Shown here: piece by piece, positions 41,091 through 52,605 of the stretch | Numbering within the stretch: position 1 is the first letter of the stretch | Layout: every line of letters starts with the position of its first letter | From: Bradyrhizobium sp. CCGB12 | GTDB taxonomy: Bacteria; Pseudomonadota; Alphaproteobacteria; Rhizobiales; Xanthobacteraceae | DNA length: 64,000 nt | Direction: 5' to 3' | NCBI RefSeq assembly: GCF_024199845.1 | Contig: NZ_JANADO010000001.1 | Location: 2,294,001 to 2,358,000, forward strand | Translations under genes and position numbers: made by a program | The notes under the pieces: model-generated | The model's database searches: none | Told to the model about the DNA's origin: nothing | The model's input: the letters and a program-made list of their open reading frames with translations, nothing else

Positions 41091-42067
41091 TGGCGCAGGC
41101 GCCAATCCAGTTTGACCGCGCCTCGGGGGCCCTTGAAGGGGCCAACCTGTGGGAGCGGACGGCTGCCTTGGCGCTGGTGACGGGGTCGAAGATCTCGTCG
41201 CACTTCTCGCATATGGGCTATATCGCCTGCGCCAATCTGCTGGCGAAGACGCTGCCAAAGCGCAACATCGCGATCAGGCTCAATCCCGACGCCGTGTTCG
41301 AATTCCCCTACGGCGACGGCTATTGGAGCAAGCTGCTCAACCGCTCCTACAATTACGAGGACGAGCTCGAGCTCTTGTTCGCCCACTCCGTCGACGTCGA
41401 CTACACGCTGCTCGATTGCGGTGCCAATTACGGCTACTGGTCGGTGCTGGTCTCGAGCAGGCCGTTCGGCTCGCACAAGGCGATCGCGATCGAGCCGTCG
41501 GGGCAGAACTATCCGAAGCTCGCCAACAACGCCCGCGTCAACGCTGGCCGCTTCGAGACGATGAAGTGCGCGATCGGCTCTACCCGCGGCACCGCGCACC
41601 TGTCGGGCACCAAGCATGAAGCCTTCAGCATCGCCGGCGATCCTTCAGTCGGCGGTGAGGAGGTGCCGGTCATCGCGCTCGACAATCTCATCGACGACGG
41701 CAAGATCGCCGCCAGCGGCAAGTACCTGATCAAGCTCGACGTCGAGGGCGTCGAGATCGAGGCGATCAAGGGCGGGGCCCGGCTGCTCGAGGCCGACAGC
41801 GTCATCATGTGCGAGGAGCACGGCAGCGACCGCTCCCATGCGGTGTCGCGCTACATCCTCGAACAGACCCCGCTGAAGCTGATCGTGTTCGATCCGCGCA
41901 GCAACCGAATGGAGACCGTGACCGAGCTGTCGATCCTCGACCGCATCAAGGTCTCGACCCACGTCGGCTACAACGTTTTCGGCACCGCAAGCGCATTCTG
42001 GCAGGACAGGATCGAGGCCCTGAATGCCAAGATCCTGAATGCCAAAACCGCGCGCCGTATGCAGTGA
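41090..42067 (+). CDS. FkbM-family methyltransferase inside the nuo operon
   Basis: A 325-residue FkbM-type SAM-dependent methyltransferase. Motif I is LLDCGANYGYWSVLV (about residues 106-120); AIEPSGQNYPKLANNARVN and KYLIKLDVEGVEIEAIKGGA are the other FkbM signatures. The ATG overlaps the nuoD stop codon and the stop is 10 bases before nuoE, so it is cotranscribed with complex I. FkbM enzymes usually O-methylate sugars or antibiotics. Nothing in the sequence identifies the substrate here. Possible roles are modification of a complex I subunit or of a lipid or quinone precursor; both are inference. Confidence 0.85.
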   Translation: MAQAPIQFDRASGALEGANLWERTAALALVTGSKISSHFSHMGYIACANLLAKTLPKRNIAIRLNPDAVFEFPYGDGYWSKLLNRSYNYEDELELLFAHSVDVDYTLLDCGANYGYWSVLVSSRPFGSHKAIAIEPSGQNYPKLANNARVNAGRFETMKCAIGSTRGTAHLSGTKHEAFSIAGDPSVGGEEVPVIALDNLIDDGKIAASGKYLIKLDVEGVEIEAIKGGARLLEADSVIMCEEHGSDRSHAVSRYILEQTPLKLIVFDPRSNRMETVTELSILDRIKVSTHVGYNVFGTASAFWQDRIEALNAKILNAKTARRMQ

Positions 42068-42077
42068 GAGATAAGAG

Positions 42078-42689
42078 ATGTCCGTTCGCCGATTAGCACC
42101 GAAGGAAGTCCAGCCCGCGAGCTTTGCGTTCACGGAGGAGAACCTCGCGTTCGCCAAGCAGCAGATCGCGAAATATCCGGCCGGCCGCCAAGCCTCCGCG
42201 GTCATCGCCATTCTCTGGCGCGTTCAGGAACAGCACGAGGGCTGGGTCTCGGAAGCCGCGATCCGCGCCGTCGCCGACCTGCTCGACATGCCCTATATCC
42301 GCGTGCTGGAGGTTGCGACCTTCTACACGATGTTCCAGCTCGCCCCCGTCGGCAAGAAGGCCCATGTCCAGGTCTGCGGCACCACGCCGTGCCGCCTGCG
42401 CGGCGCCGAAGATCTGATCCACGTCTGCGAGCACCGCATCCATCACGAGCCGTTCCACCTCTCCAAGGACGGCAATTTCAGCTGGGAAGAGGTGGAGTGC
42501 CTGGGCGCCTGCGTGAATGCGCCGATGGTGCTGATCGGCAAGGACACCTACGAGGACCTGACCAAGGAGAGCTTTGGCAAGGTGCTCGACGGCTTTGCTT
42601 CGGGCAGTCCGCCCAAGCCAGGTCCGCAGAACGGCCGCCAGTTCTCGGCGCCGACCGGTGGACCGACCACGCTGAAGGAGATCTCCTGA
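42078..42689 (+). CDS. nuoE: NADH-quinone oxidoreductase subunit E
   Basis: A 203-residue 24-kDa-subunit homologue with a thioredoxin-like fold binding [2Fe-2S] cluster N1a through Cys100, Cys105, Cys141 and Cys145. The C-terminal ~45 residues after the fold are Pro/Gly-rich. The stop codon overlaps the ATG of the next small gene (TGATG). It pairs with NuoF in the NADH-oxidising module. Confidence 0.96.
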   Translation: MSVRRLAPKEVQPASFAFTEENLAFAKQQIAKYPAGRQASAVIAILWRVQEQHEGWVSEAAIRAVADLLDMPYIRVLEVATFYTMFQLAPVGKKAHVQVCGTTPCRLRGAEDLIHVCEHRIHHEPFHLSKDGNFSWEEVECLGACVNAPMVLIGKDTYEDLTKESFGKVLDGFASGSPPKPGPQNGRQFSAPTGGPTTLKEIS

Positions 42690-42889
42690 TGCGTGATCTC
42701 ATCGCAATCGGAGGGACCGAGGCCGTGAAGAAATGGGGCTTCGTCGCCATGCACGCCGCGATCGCGGCTGCCTTCATGTTCCTGCTGCAGCGTTTCTTCA
42801 TGAACGCGTCGCAGGAGACCAGTCTGCTCTGGGCGCTGTTCTTCGCAGTCTGCGCCGCCGGACTCGCCTACAAGCAGTCCATTCGTTGA
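42689..42889 (+). CDS. 66-residue two-helix membrane protein between nuoE and nuoF
   Basis: The ATG at 42689 overlaps the nuoE stop (TGATG). The product is 66 residues with two hydrophobic segments (VAMHAAIAAAFMFLLQRFF and LLWALFFAVCAAGLAYKQS). It does not match any of the 14 core Nuo subunits. Its position and coupling imply a role in, or expression with, complex I: an accessory subunit or assembly factor is possible. No family is recognised. Confidence 0.75.
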   Translation: MRDLIAIGGTEAVKKWGFVAMHAAIAAAFMFLLQRFFMNASQETSLLWALFFAVCAAGLAYKQSIR

Positions 42890-42904
42890 TCGGAAAGCAC
42901 TGAT

Positions 42905-44230
<1,326 letters not shown>

Positions 44231-44235
44231 GAAGA

Positions 44236-46311
44236 ATGACCAAGCTCATCATCGACGGCAAAGAGATCGATGTCCCCGCCGAATTCACGCTGCTCCAGGC
44301 GTGCGAGGCGGCGGGCGCCGAGATTCCGCGCTTCTGCTATCACGAGCGGCTGTCGATCGCCGGCAATTGCAGGATGTGCCTCGTCGAAGTGAAGGGCGGC
44401 CCGAAGCCGGTTGCGAGCTGCGCCTGGGGCGTGCGCGACTGCCGTCCGGGCCCCAAGGGCGAGCCGCCGGAGATCTCCACGCGTTCGCCGATGGTGAAGA
44501 AGGCGCGCGAAGGCGTGATGGAGTTCCTTCTGATCAACCATCCGCTGGATTGCCCGATCTGCGACCAGGGCGGCGAGTGCGATCTGCAGGACCAGGCGAT
44601 GGGCTACGGTGTCGACACCAGCCGATTCGCCGAGAACAAGCGCGCGGTCGAGGACAAGTATCTCGGCGCGCTGGTCAAGACCTCGATGAACCGCTGTATC
44701 CAGTGCACGCGCTGCGTCCGCTTCTCGGCGGAAGTCGCCGGCGCGCCCGAAATGGGCGCCACCGGTCGCGGCGAGGACATGGAGATCACGACCTATCTCG
44801 AACACGCGCTGACGTCTGAATTGCAGGGCAACCTCGTCGACATCTGCCCGGTCGGCGCGCTGACCTCGAAGCCCTATGCCTTTGCGGCGCGTCCGTGGGA
44901 GCTCGGCAAGACCCAGTCGATCGACGTCATGGACGGCGTTGGATCTGCGATCCGCGTCGACACCCGCGGCCGTGAAGTGATGCGCGTGCTGCCGCGCATC
45001 AACGAGGCCGTGAACGAAGAGTGGATCTCCGACAAGACCCGCCACGTCGTCGACGGCCTGCGCACCCAGCGTCTCGACCGGCCCTATATCCGCGAGGCCG
45101 GCAAGCTGCGCGCGGCGAGCTGGCCCGAAGCCTTCGCCGCCATCGCCGCCAAGGCCGCGCGGACCGACGGCAAGCGCATCGGCGCGATCGCCGGCGATCT
45201 GGCCGGCGTCGAGGAGATGTTTGCGCTGAAGGATCTTCTCGCCAAATACGGCTCGGGCAATCTGGCGGTGCAGGGCGGCGACGCCTTCGATCCCGCGCTC
45301 GGCCGCGGCTCCTACATCTTCAACCCGACATTCGTCGGCGTGGAGCAGGCCGACGCGCTGCTCATCATTGGCGCCAATCCGCGCAAGGAGGCGGCCGTGT
45401 TCAACGCCCGCATCCGCAAGCGCTGGCGCGCCGGCGGCTTCAAGGTCGGCGTGATCGGCGCCAAGGCCGATCTGACCTATGACTACGACCATCTCGGCGC
45501 AGGCACCGAGACGCTCGGCGAGGTCGCGGCCGGCAAGCACTCCTTCATGGACGTGCTGAAGAACGCCAAGCACCCGATCATCCTGGTCGGCGCGGGCGCG
45601 ACTTCGCGTCACGACGGCGCCGCCATTCTCGCGGCCGCCGCCAAGCTCGCGCTCGATGTCGGCGCGCTCAAAGACGGTTGGAACGGCTTCGGCGTGCTGC
45701 ACGAGACCGCCTCGCGCGTCGGCGCGCTCGACATCGGCTTCTCCGCGACGGCGGGCGGGCTGAACGCCGCGCAAATGTCGACCTTCGGAACGCTGGACTT
45801 GCTGTTCCTGCTCGGCGCCGACGAGATCAAGGCGCCTGACGGCACCTTCGTCGTCTATATCGGCACCCATGGCGACCGCGGCGCGCATCGCGCCGACGTG
45901 ATCCTGCCGGCGGCGGCCTACACCGAGAAGTCCGCGATCTACGTCAACACCGAAGGCCGCGTGCAGATGACCGGCCGCGCCGCATTCCCGCCGGGCGAAG
46001 CCCGCGAGGACTGGGCGATCATCCGTGCGCTGTCGGAAGCGCTCGGCAAGAAGCTCGGCTATGACTCGCTTCCGGCGCTGCGGCAGGCGATCTTCAAGGC
46101 TGTGCCGCACCTGATCCGTCTCGACCAGATTGAGGCCGGTTCCGCCGATCAGATCAAGAAGCTGGCGGGGAAGGGCGGCTCGCCCGAGAAGGCGCCGTTC
46201 AAGCCGCTGGTCGAGGACTTCTACCTGACCAACCCAATCGCGCGTGCGTCCGCCATCATGGCGGAATGCTCGCGCCTCGCCTCCGGGCACATGCTGACCG
46301 CAGCGGAGTGA
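44236..46311 (+). CDS. nuoG: NADH-quinone oxidoreductase subunit G
   Basis: A 691-residue 75-kDa-subunit homologue. The N-terminal [2Fe-2S] ligands are Cys34, Cys45, Cys48 and Cys62. Cluster N5 uses His102/Cys106/Cys109/Cys115 ([14 protein letters not shown]), and the next 4Fe-4S cluster uses Cys154, Cys157, Cys160 and a Cys in DICPVGAL. The remainder is a molybdopterin-oxidoreductase-like domain without cofactor. The ATG at 44236 follows AGGAAGA just after the nuoF stop. Confidence 0.97.
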   Translation: MTKLIIDGKEIDVPAEFTLLQACEAAGAEIPRFCYHERLSIAGNCRMCLVEVKGGPKPVASCAWGVRDCRPGPKGEPPEISTRSPMVKKAREGVMEFLLINHPLDCPICDQGGECDLQDQAMGYGVDTSRFAENKRAVEDKYLGALVKTSMNRCIQCTRCVRFSAEVAGAPEMGATGRGEDMEITTYLEHALTSELQGNLVDICPVGALTSKPYAFAARPWELGKTQSIDVMDGVGSAIRVDTRGREVMRVLPRINEAVNEEWISDKTRHVVDGLRTQRLDRPYIREAGKLRAASWPEAFAAIAAKAARTDGKRIGAIAGDLAGVEEMFALKDLLAKYGSGNLAVQGGDAFDPALGRGSYIFNPTFVGVEQADALLIIGANPRKEAAVFNARIRKRWRAGGFKVGVIGAKADLTYDYDHLGAGTETLGEVAAGKHSFMDVLKNAKHPIILVGAGATSRHDGAAILAAAAKLALDVGALKDGWNGFGVLHETASRVGALDIGFSATAGGLNAAQMSTFGTLDLLFLLGADEIKAPDGTFVVYIGTHGDRGAHRADVILPAAAYTEKSAIYVNTEGRVQMTGRAAFPPGEAREDWAIIRALSEALGKKLGYDSLPALRQAIFKAVPHLIRLDQIEAGSADQIKKLAGKGGSPEKAPFKPLVEDFYLTNPIARASAIMAECSRLASGHMLTAAE

Positions 46312-46321
46312 GCGTGATCTG

Positions 46322-47389
46322 ATGGAATTCTTCGAAAGCGCATTCTGGACCGGGTTCCTCTGGCCGCTGATCATCATGGTCGCGGAGAGCGTCCTCGTGC
46401 TCGTCGTCCTCCTGGTCGCGATCGCCTACATCCTGCTCGCCGACCGCAAGATCTGGGCGGCGGTGCAGATCCGCCGCGGCCCGAACGTCGTCGGCCCGTG
46501 GGGCCTGCTGCAATCCTTCGCGGACTTGCTCAAGTTCGTGCTGAAGGAGCCGATCATCCCCGCCGGGGCCAACAAGGGCGTGTTCCTGCTGGCGCCGCTG
46601 GTGTCGTGCGTGCTCGCGCTCGCGGCCTGGGCGGTGATCCCGACCAATCTCGGCTGGGTGATCTCCGACATCAATGTCGGCATCCTCTTCATCTTCGCGA
46701 TCTCGTCCCTGTCGATCTACGGCATCATCATGGCCGGCTGGTCGTCGAACTCGAAGTACCCGTTCCTTGCCGCGCTGCGCTCGGCGGCGCAGATGGTGTC
46801 CTACGAGGTCTCGATCGGCTTCGTCATCATCACGGTGCTGCTCTGCGCCGGCACGCTGAACCTGTCGGCCGTGGTCGAAGCCCAGCATGCGCGCGGACTT
46901 GCCAGCCTGATCGGGCTGCCGCAGCTGACGATCCTGAACTGGTACGTCTGGCCGCTGTTCCCGATGTTCGTGGTGTTCTACGTCTCGGCGCTGGCGGAGA
47001 CCAACCGTCCGCCCTTCGACCTCGTCGAAGCGGAATCCGAGCTCGTGGCGGGCTTCATGGTCGAATACGGCTCGACGCCGTACCTCTTGTTCATGCTCGG
47101 CGAGTATGTCGCGATCGTCACGATGTGCGCGATGGCGACCATCCTGTTCCTCGGAGGCTGGCTGCCGCCGGTCGACCTGCCGCCCTTCAACTGGGTGCCG
47201 GGGATCATCTGGTTTTCGCTGAAGCTGTTCTTCATGTTCTTCCTGTTCGCGATGGCGAAGGCGATCGTGCCGCGCTACCGCTACGATCAACTGATGCGTC
47301 TCGGCTGGAAGGTGTTCCTGCCGATCTCGCTGGCGATGGTGATCGTGGTGGCCGGTGTGCTGCATTTCGCCGGCATCGCGCCGAAGTGA
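46322..47389 (+). CDS. nuoH: NADH-quinone oxidoreductase subunit H
   Basis: A 355-residue membrane subunit (ND1 homologue) with eight or nine helices at the junction between arms. It contains the signature [24 protein letters not shown] and the acidic loop [20 protein letters not shown], which takes part in quinone binding and proton coupling. The length is canonical. It starts 10 bases after nuoG. Confidence 0.97.
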   Translation: MEFFESAFWTGFLWPLIIMVAESVLVLVVLLVAIAYILLADRKIWAAVQIRRGPNVVGPWGLLQSFADLLKFVLKEPIIPAGANKGVFLLAPLVSCVLALAAWAVIPTNLGWVISDINVGILFIFAISSLSIYGIIMAGWSSNSKYPFLAALRSAAQMVSYEVSIGFVIITVLLCAGTLNLSAVVEAQHARGLASLIGLPQLTILNWYVWPLFPMFVVFYVSALAETNRPPFDLVEAESELVAGFMVEYGSTPYLLFMLGEYVAIVTMCAMATILFLGGWLPPVDLPPFNWVPGIIWFSLKLFFMFFLFAMAKAIVPRYRYDQLMRLGWKVFLPISLAMVIVVAGVLHFAGIAPK

Positions 47390-47399
47390 GGGCCGTCTC

Positions 47400-47894
47400 A
47401 TGGGTATCAACGTCAACGCCACTGCACGCTCGCTTCTGCTGTCGGAATTCGTCTCGGCGTTCTTCCTCGCCATGCGCTATTTCTTCCAGCCGAAGCCGAC
47501 GCTGAACTATCCGTTCGAGAAGGGCCCGATCTCGCCGCGCTTCCGCGGCGAGCATGCGCTGCGCCGCTATCCGAACGGCGAAGAGCGCTGCATCGCCTGC
47601 AAGCTGTGCGAAGCGGTCTGCCCGGCGCAGGCCATCACCATCGAGGCCGGTCCGCGCCGCAACGACGGCACCCGCCGTACCGTGCGCTACGACATCGACA
47701 TGGTGAAGTGCATCTATTGCGGCCTCTGCCAGGAGGCCTGTCCGGTCGACGCAATCGTCGAAGGTCCGAACTTCGAGTTCGCGACCGAGACCCGCGAGGA
47801 ACTGTTCTATGACAAGGCCAAGCTGCTCGCCAACGGCGACCGCTGGGAACGCGAGATCGCGAAAGCGATCGAGCTCGACGCGCCGTACCGGTGA
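47400..47894 (+). CDS. nuoI: NADH-quinone oxidoreductase subunit I
   Basis: A 164-residue 8Fe ferredoxin-like subunit (TYKY homologue). Clusters N6a and N6b are bound by [12 protein letters not shown] (Cys64, 67, 70, 74) and [12 protein letters not shown] (Cys104, 107, 110, 114). An N-terminal amphipathic helix precedes [17 protein letters not shown]. Downstream, nuoJ is separated from nuoI by an inserted palindromic repeat, the only sizeable gap inside the operon. Confidence 0.97.
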   Translation: MGINVNATARSLLLSEFVSAFFLAMRYFFQPKPTLNYPFEKGPISPRFRGEHALRRYPNGEERCIACKLCEAVCPAQAITIEAGPRRNDGTRRTVRYDIDMVKCIYCGLCQEACPVDAIVEGPNFEFATETREELFYDKAKLLANGDRWEREIAKAIELDAPYR

Positions 47895-47903
47895 GGTGAG
47901 GGC

Positions 47904-48035
47904 ATGATCCTTCCCGCCATCCTTTCGTCATTCCGGGGCGCGCGAAGCGCGAACCCGGAATCTCGCGCCGTAATCTCTAGATTCCGGGTTCGCGGGCTTT
48001 GCCCGCGCCCCGGAATGACGGGGAATCCCCGATGA
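47904..48035 (+). other. Residual 43-codon frame spanning the inserted repeat, with the original-looking nuoJ start
   Basis: ATG 47904 follows GAGGTGAGG and begins with the same 14 bases as nuoJ (ATGATCCTTCCCGC). It runs through the repeat for 43 codons and stops at TGA 48033-48035, overlapping the nuoJ ATG (48032). It is probably a by-product of the insertion. It could keep ribosomes flowing into nuoJ by coupling. A functional peptide is unlikely. Confidence 0.4.
47926..48020. repeat. Palindromic repeat, family 2, between nuoI and nuoJ
   Basis: A 95-base element with exact inverted ends CGTCATTCCGGGGCGCG (47926-47942) and CGCGCCCCGGAATGACG (48004-48020). A second pair inside, AACCCGGAATCT and AGATTCCGGGTT, would form another stem. 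It is unlike the family 1 repeats at 12944 and 59947 apart from the CGTCATT end. Direct repeats of 14 bases flank it (47904-47917 and 48032-48045). Confidence 0.9.
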
Positions 48036-48670
48036 TCCTTCCCGCGCTGTTCTTCTATCTCTTCGCCGGCATCTGTGTCGCCTCGGCCGTGATGGTGATT
48101 GTCTCGCGCAATCCCGTGCACTCCGTGCTGTACCTGATCCTGGCCTTCGTCAACGCCTCCGGCCTGTTCGTGCTGATGGGCGCCGAATTCCTCGCGATGA
48201 TCCTGATCGTGGTCTATGTCGGCGCGGTCGCGGTGCTGTTCCTGTTCGTGATCATGATGCTCGACGTCGACTTCCTCGAGCTGCGCGAGGGCTTCATCGA
48301 GTACCTGCCGGTCGGCCTCGTGATCGGCGGCATCTTCCTGTTCGAGCTGCTGCTGACCGTCGGCTTCTGGGTCATCAACCCCGGCGTCTCCAAGACGATC
48401 ACGGCGGCGATCCCGACCAATGTCAGCAACACCGAGGCGCTGGGCCTCGTGCTCTATACGAAGTACATCCACTACTTCCAGCTCTCAGGCATGGTGCTCT
48501 TGGTCGCCATGATCGGCGCCATCGTGCTGACGCTGCGCCACAAGGCGAGCGTGAAGCGGCAGGACATCAACGTTCAGAACGCGCGCACGCCGGAGATGGC
48601 GATGGCGATGCGCAAGGTGGCGCCGGGGCAGGGGCTCTCGGATGCCGATGCGGCGGAGTGGGTGAAATGA
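48032..48670 (+). CDS. nuoJ: NADH-quinone oxidoreductase subunit J
   Basis: A 212-residue membrane subunit (ND6 homologue) with five helices. It contains [20 protein letters not shown] and the pi-bulge helix region [20 protein letters not shown], characteristic of NuoJ. ATG 48032 lies just after the palindromic repeat; an in-frame upstream start at 47999 would be inside it. The stop overlaps the nuoK ATG (ATGA). Confidence 0.96.
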   Translation: MILPALFFYLFAGICVASAVMVIVSRNPVHSVLYLILAFVNASGLFVLMGAEFLAMILIVVYVGAVAVLFLFVIMMLDVDFLELREGFIEYLPVGLVIGGIFLFELLLTVGFWVINPGVSKTITAAIPTNVSNTEALGLVLYTKYIHYFQLSGMVLLVAMIGAIVLTLRHKASVKRQDINVQNARTPEMAMAMRKVAPGQGLSDADAAEWVK

Positions 48671-48975
48671 CGATCGGGCTCGGACACTATCTGGCGGTCG
48701 GCGCGATCCTGTTCACGCTCGGGATCCTCGGCATCTTCCTGAACCGCAAGAACATCATCGTCATCCTGATGTCGATCGAGCTGATCCTGCTCTCGGTCAA
48801 CATCAACCTCGTGGCGTTCTCGACCTTCCTCGGCGACATCGTCGGCCAGGTCTTCGCGTTGCTGGTGCTGACCGTAGCGGCCGCTGAAGCCGCGATCGGT
48901 CTCGCCATCCTGGTGGTCTATTTCCGCAACCGCGGCTCGATCGCGGTTGAGGACGTCAATCTGATGAAGGGCTGA
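48667..48975 (+). CDS. nuoK: NADH-quinone oxidoreductase subunit K
   Basis: A 102-residue three-helix membrane subunit (ND4L homologue). The two intramembrane Glu residues needed for proton transfer are in [18 protein letters not shown] and in [18 protein letters not shown]. It overlaps nuoJ by 4 bases and lies 8 bases before nuoL. Confidence 0.97.
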   Translation: MTIGLGHYLAVGAILFTLGILGIFLNRKNIIVILMSIELILLSVNINLVAFSTFLGDIVGQVFALLVLTVAAAEAAIGLAILVVYFRNRGSIAVEDVNLMKG

Positions 48976-48983
48976 GCTCTCAA

Positions 48984-51074
48984 ATGGTTCAGGCAATCGT
49001 TTTCCTGCCGCTGCTGGGCGCCATTCTGGCCGGCCTGATAGCGCTCGTCGGCGCGCATGGCCGCAACCCCTCAGGCGACGAGGTCGAGCATCATGGCGAT
49101 CACGGCCACGGCGACGCTCACGCGTCGGCGGCCCATGACTCTCATGGGCATGACGATGGTCACGACGATCACGGCCACGACGACCACGGCCATGGCCCAG
49201 TCGAGCCGGCGGCAGCGGGCTCGCGCGCGGCCGAGCTGATCACCACGGGGTTGCTGTTCGTGTCGGCGGCGCTGTCCTGGATGACGCTGGTCGATGTCGG
49301 CTTCATGCACCATGACGCCCGCATCCAGCTGCTGCCCTTCATCTTCTCCGGCGACCTTCAGGTCTACTGGACACTGCGGGTCGATACGCTTACCGCCGTG
49401 ATGCTGGTGGTGGTGACCACCGTGTCCTCGCTCGTGCACCTCTATTCCATCGGCTACATGGACGAGGATCCGTATCGGCCGCGCTTCTTCGGCTATCTCT
49501 CGCTGTTCACCTTCGCCATGTTGATGCTGGTGACCGCGGACAACCTCGTGCAGCTGTTCTTCGGCTGGGAGGGCGTGGGTCTCGCCAGCTACCTCCTAAT
49601 CGGCTTCTGGTACCAGAAGCCGTCGGCGAACGCGGCCGCCATCAAGGCCTTCGTGGTCAACCGTGTCGGCGATTTCGGCTTCGCGCTCGGCATCTTCGCG
49701 ATCTTCATGCTGGTCGGCTCGACCGATTTCGAGACGATCTTCCATGCCGCGCCCGGCCTCACCGGCAAGACCATCAACTTCCTCGGCTGGCACGCGGACG
49801 CGCTGACCCTGACCTGTCTCCTCCTGTTCATGGGCGCGATGGGCAAGTCGGCGCAGTTCCTGCTGCACACCTGGTTGCCGGACGCGATGGAAGGCCCGAC
49901 CCCGGTCTCGGCGCTGATCCACGCCGCGACCATGGTGACCGCGGGCGTGTTCATGGTGGCGCGCCTGTCGCCGCTGTTCGAGCTCGCTCCGACCGCCCAG
50001 GCTGTCGTGATGTTCTTCGGCGCGACGACCGCTTTCTTCGCGGCGACCATCGGCCTCGTCCAGAACGACATCAAGCGCATCGTGGCGTATTCGACCTGTT
50101 CGCAGCTCGGCTATATGTTCGTCGCGATGGGAGCAGGGGCCTATTCGGTGGGCATGTTCCATCTGTTCACGCACGCCTTCTTCAAGGCGCTGCTGTTTTT
50201 GGGTTCCGGCTCGGTGATCTACGCGATGCACCACGAGCAGGACATCCGCAACATGGGCGGCCTCTGGAAGAAGATCCCCTACACCTATGCGGTGATGGTG
50301 GTCGGTACGCTGGCCCTGACCGGATTCCCGCTCACGGCCGGCTACTTCTCCAAGGACGCCATCATCGAGTCCGCCTACGTCTCGCACAATCCGTTCGCGG
50401 TGTACGGCTTCCTGATGACCGTCGTCGCCGCCGGCCTGACCTCGTTCTACTCCTGGCGCCTGATCTTCAAGACCTTCCACGGCGAGCCGCATGACGAGCA
50501 TCATTACGAGGCCGCGCACGAGGCTCCGCTCTGGATCCTGATCCCGATCGGCGTGCTCGCGGTCGGCTCGATCGTCGCCGGCTTCCCGTTCAAGGAGCTG
50601 TTCGCCGGTCATGGCGTCGAGGAGTTCTTCCGCGAGTCCGTGAAGATGCACCCGCACATCATCGAGGAGATGCACCACATCCCCGAGTCCATCGCGTTCC
50701 TGCCGACGGTGATGATGGTGCTGGGCTTCCTGGTGTCGTACCTGTTCTATATCCGCCGGCCTTACATCCCCGTTCGGCTCGCCGCAGAGCAGCCGATGCT
50801 GTACCAGTTCCTGCTCAACAAATGGTACTTCGACGAGCTCTACGACCTCATCTTCGTCCGCCCGGCGAAGTGGGTCGGCTACCAGCTCTGGAAGAAGGGC
50901 GACGGCTTCATCATCGACGGCCTCGGCCCCGACGGCATCTCCGCTCGCGTGCTGGACGTCACCCGCAACGTCGTGAAGATCCAGACCGGCTATCTCTATC
51001 ACTACGCATTCGCCATGCTGATCGGCGCCGCCGGCCTGATCACCTGGTTCATGTTCGGCTTTGGAGGCCAGTAA
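48984..51074 (+). CDS. nuoL: NADH-quinone oxidoreductase subunit L, with His/Asp-rich loop
   Basis: A 696-residue antiporter-like membrane subunit (ND5 homologue) with the long C-terminal lateral helix. The core region [20 protein letters not shown] and the segment [21 protein letters not shown] are canonical. After the first helix there is an unusual loop, residues about 31-71, holding 13 His and 10 Asp (repeats like [13 protein letters not shown]). This is not found in the well-studied enzymes that I know of. It ends directly against nuoM. Confidence 0.96.
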   Translation: MVQAIVFLPLLGAILAGLIALVGAHGRNPSGDEVEHHGDHGHGDAHASAAHDSHGHDDGHDDHGHDDHGHGPVEPAAAGSRAAELITTGLLFVSAALSWMTLVDVGFMHHDARIQLLPFIFSGDLQVYWTLRVDTLTAVMLVVVTTVSSLVHLYSIGYMDEDPYRPRFFGYLSLFTFAMLMLVTADNLVQLFFGWEGVGLASYLLIGFWYQKPSANAAAIKAFVVNRVGDFGFALGIFAIFMLVGSTDFETIFHAAPGLTGKTINFLGWHADALTLTCLLLFMGAMGKSAQFLLHTWLPDAMEGPTPVSALIHAATMVTAGVFMVARLSPLFELAPTAQAVVMFFGATTAFFAATIGLVQNDIKRIVAYSTCSQLGYMFVAMGAGAYSVGMFHLFTHAFFKALLFLGSGSVIYAMHHEQDIRNMGGLWKKIPYTYAVMVVGTLALTGFPLTAGYFSKDAIIESAYVSHNPFAVYGFLMTVVAAGLTSFYSWRLIFKTFHGEPHDEHHYEAAHEAPLWILIPIGVLAVGSIVAGFPFKELFAGHGVEEFFRESVKMHPHIIEEMHHIPESIAFLPTVMMVLGFLVSYLFYIRRPYIPVRLAAEQPMLYQFLLNKWYFDELYDLIFVRPAKWVGYQLWKKGDGFIIDGLGPDGISARVLDVTRNVVKIQTGYLYHYAFAMLIGAAGLITWFMFGFGGQ

Positions 51075-52583
51075 ATGACAACCTGGCCCATCCTTTCGGT
51101 CACGACGTTCCTGCCGCTGGTCGGCGCGCTGATCGTCTATCTCAGCCGCGGCGACGACGAGGCGGCCAAGCGCAATTCGCGCTGGATCGCGCTCTGGACC
51201 ACGCTGATCACCTTCGCGGTGTCGGTGATCCTGGTCATGCGCTTCGATCCCGCAAACCCCGACTTCCAGTTCGTCGAGAAGGCGAACTGGCTCGCGACCG
51301 GCATCACCTACCACATGGGTGTGGACGGCATCTCGCTGCCGCTCGTGATCCTGACCACCGCGATCATGCCGTTCTGCATCATTGCGAGCTGGAAGGCGGT
51401 CACGAACCGCGTCCGCGAATACATGATGGCGTTCCTGATCCTGGAGACGCTGATGATCGGCACCTTCTCGGCGCTCGATCTCGTGCTGTTCTACCTCTTC
51501 TTCGAGGGCGGCCTGATCCCGATGTTCCTGATCATCGGCGTCTGGGGCGGTCCGCGCCGGGTCTATGCGTCGTTCAAGTTCTTCCTCTACACGCTGCTCG
51601 GCTCGGTCCTGATGCTGCTCGCCATCATGGCGCTGTACTGGAACGGCGGCACCACAGACATCCCGACCCTGATGCACACCGCCGTACCGCGGTCTTTGCA
51701 GACCTGGGCGTGGCTGGCCTTCTTCGCCTCGTTTGCGGTGAAGATGCCGATGTGGCCGGTGCACACCTGGCTCCCTGACGCGCACGTTGAGGCGCCGACC
51801 GCGGGCTCGGTGGTCCTTGCCGCGATCCTCTTGAAGATGGGTGGCTACGGCTTCCTGCGCTTCTCGCTGCCGATGTTCCCGCTGGCCTCGCACGACTTCG
51901 CGCCGTTCGTCTTCACGCTCTCGGCCATCGCCATCATCTACACCTCGCTGGTGGCCTTGATGCAGGAGGACATGAAGAAGCTGATCGCGTACTCGTCAGT
52001 GGCGCATATGGGCTTCGTCACCATGGGCATCTTCGCCGGCACCATGCAGGGCGTCGCCGGCGGCATGTTCCAGATGATCTCGCACGGCATCGTCTCCGGC
52101 GCGCTGTTCCTCTGCGTCGGCATCGTCTACGACCGCCTGCATACCCGCGAGATCGCGGCCTATGGCGGCCTCGTCAACCGGATGCCGCTCTACGCGCTGA
52201 CCTTCATGGTCTTCACCATGGCCAATGTCGGTCTGCCCGGCACGAGCGGCTTCGTCGGCGAGTTCATGACGCTGCTCGGCACCTTCAAGGTCTCGATCCC
52301 GACCGCGTTCTTCGCCACCTTCGGCGTGATCCTGTCGGCCGGCTACGCGCTCTGGCTCTACCGCAAGGTCGTGTTCGGGGCGCTGGTCAAGCCGTCGCTG
52401 AAGAGCATGAAGGATCTCACCTTGCGCGAGTGCGTGACGCTGTTCCCGCTGATCGCGCTGACGATCCTGTTCGGCGTCTATCCGAAGCCGGTGCTCGACA
52501 TGTCGGCCGCCTCGGTCCAGCAACTCGTCAACAACTACACCACCGCTGTGTCGGCCGTGAAGGCCGCCGCACTGCTCCAGTGA
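51075..52583 (+). CDS. nuoM: NADH-quinone oxidoreductase subunit M
   Basis: A 502-residue antiporter-like subunit (ND4 homologue) with 14 predicted helices. Conserved features include [20 protein letters not shown] with the coupling Glu, and [20 protein letters not shown] with the key Lys. Its ATG follows the nuoL stop without any gap. It is one of the three proton-pumping antiporter-like subunits (L, M, N). Confidence 0.97.
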   Translation: MTTWPILSVTTFLPLVGALIVYLSRGDDEAAKRNSRWIALWTTLITFAVSVILVMRFDPANPDFQFVEKANWLATGITYHMGVDGISLPLVILTTAIMPFCIIASWKAVTNRVREYMMAFLILETLMIGTFSALDLVLFYLFFEGGLIPMFLIIGVWGGPRRVYASFKFFLYTLLGSVLMLLAIMALYWNGGTTDIPTLMHTAVPRSLQTWAWLAFFASFAVKMPMWPVHTWLPDAHVEAPTAGSVVLAAILLKMGGYGFLRFSLPMFPLASHDFAPFVFTLSAIAIIYTSLVALMQEDMKKLIAYSSVAHMGFVTMGIFAGTMQGVAGGMFQMISHGIVSGALFLCVGIVYDRLHTREIAAYGGLVNRMPLYALTFMVFTMANVGLPGTSGFVGEFMTLLGTFKVSIPTAFFATFGVILSAGYALWLYRKVVFGALVKPSLKSMKDLTLRECVTLFPLIALTILFGVYPKPVLDMSAASVQQLVNNYTTAVSAVKAAALLQ

Positions 52584-52605
52584 TCGGGCAGGTCAGGATA
52601 TCGCC

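Noticed and set aside
49596..51893. A 765-codon open frame antisense to nuoL and nuoM
   Set aside because: Very polar, repetitive composition (His, Arg, Glu, Gln) without motifs, opposite well-supported complex I genes.
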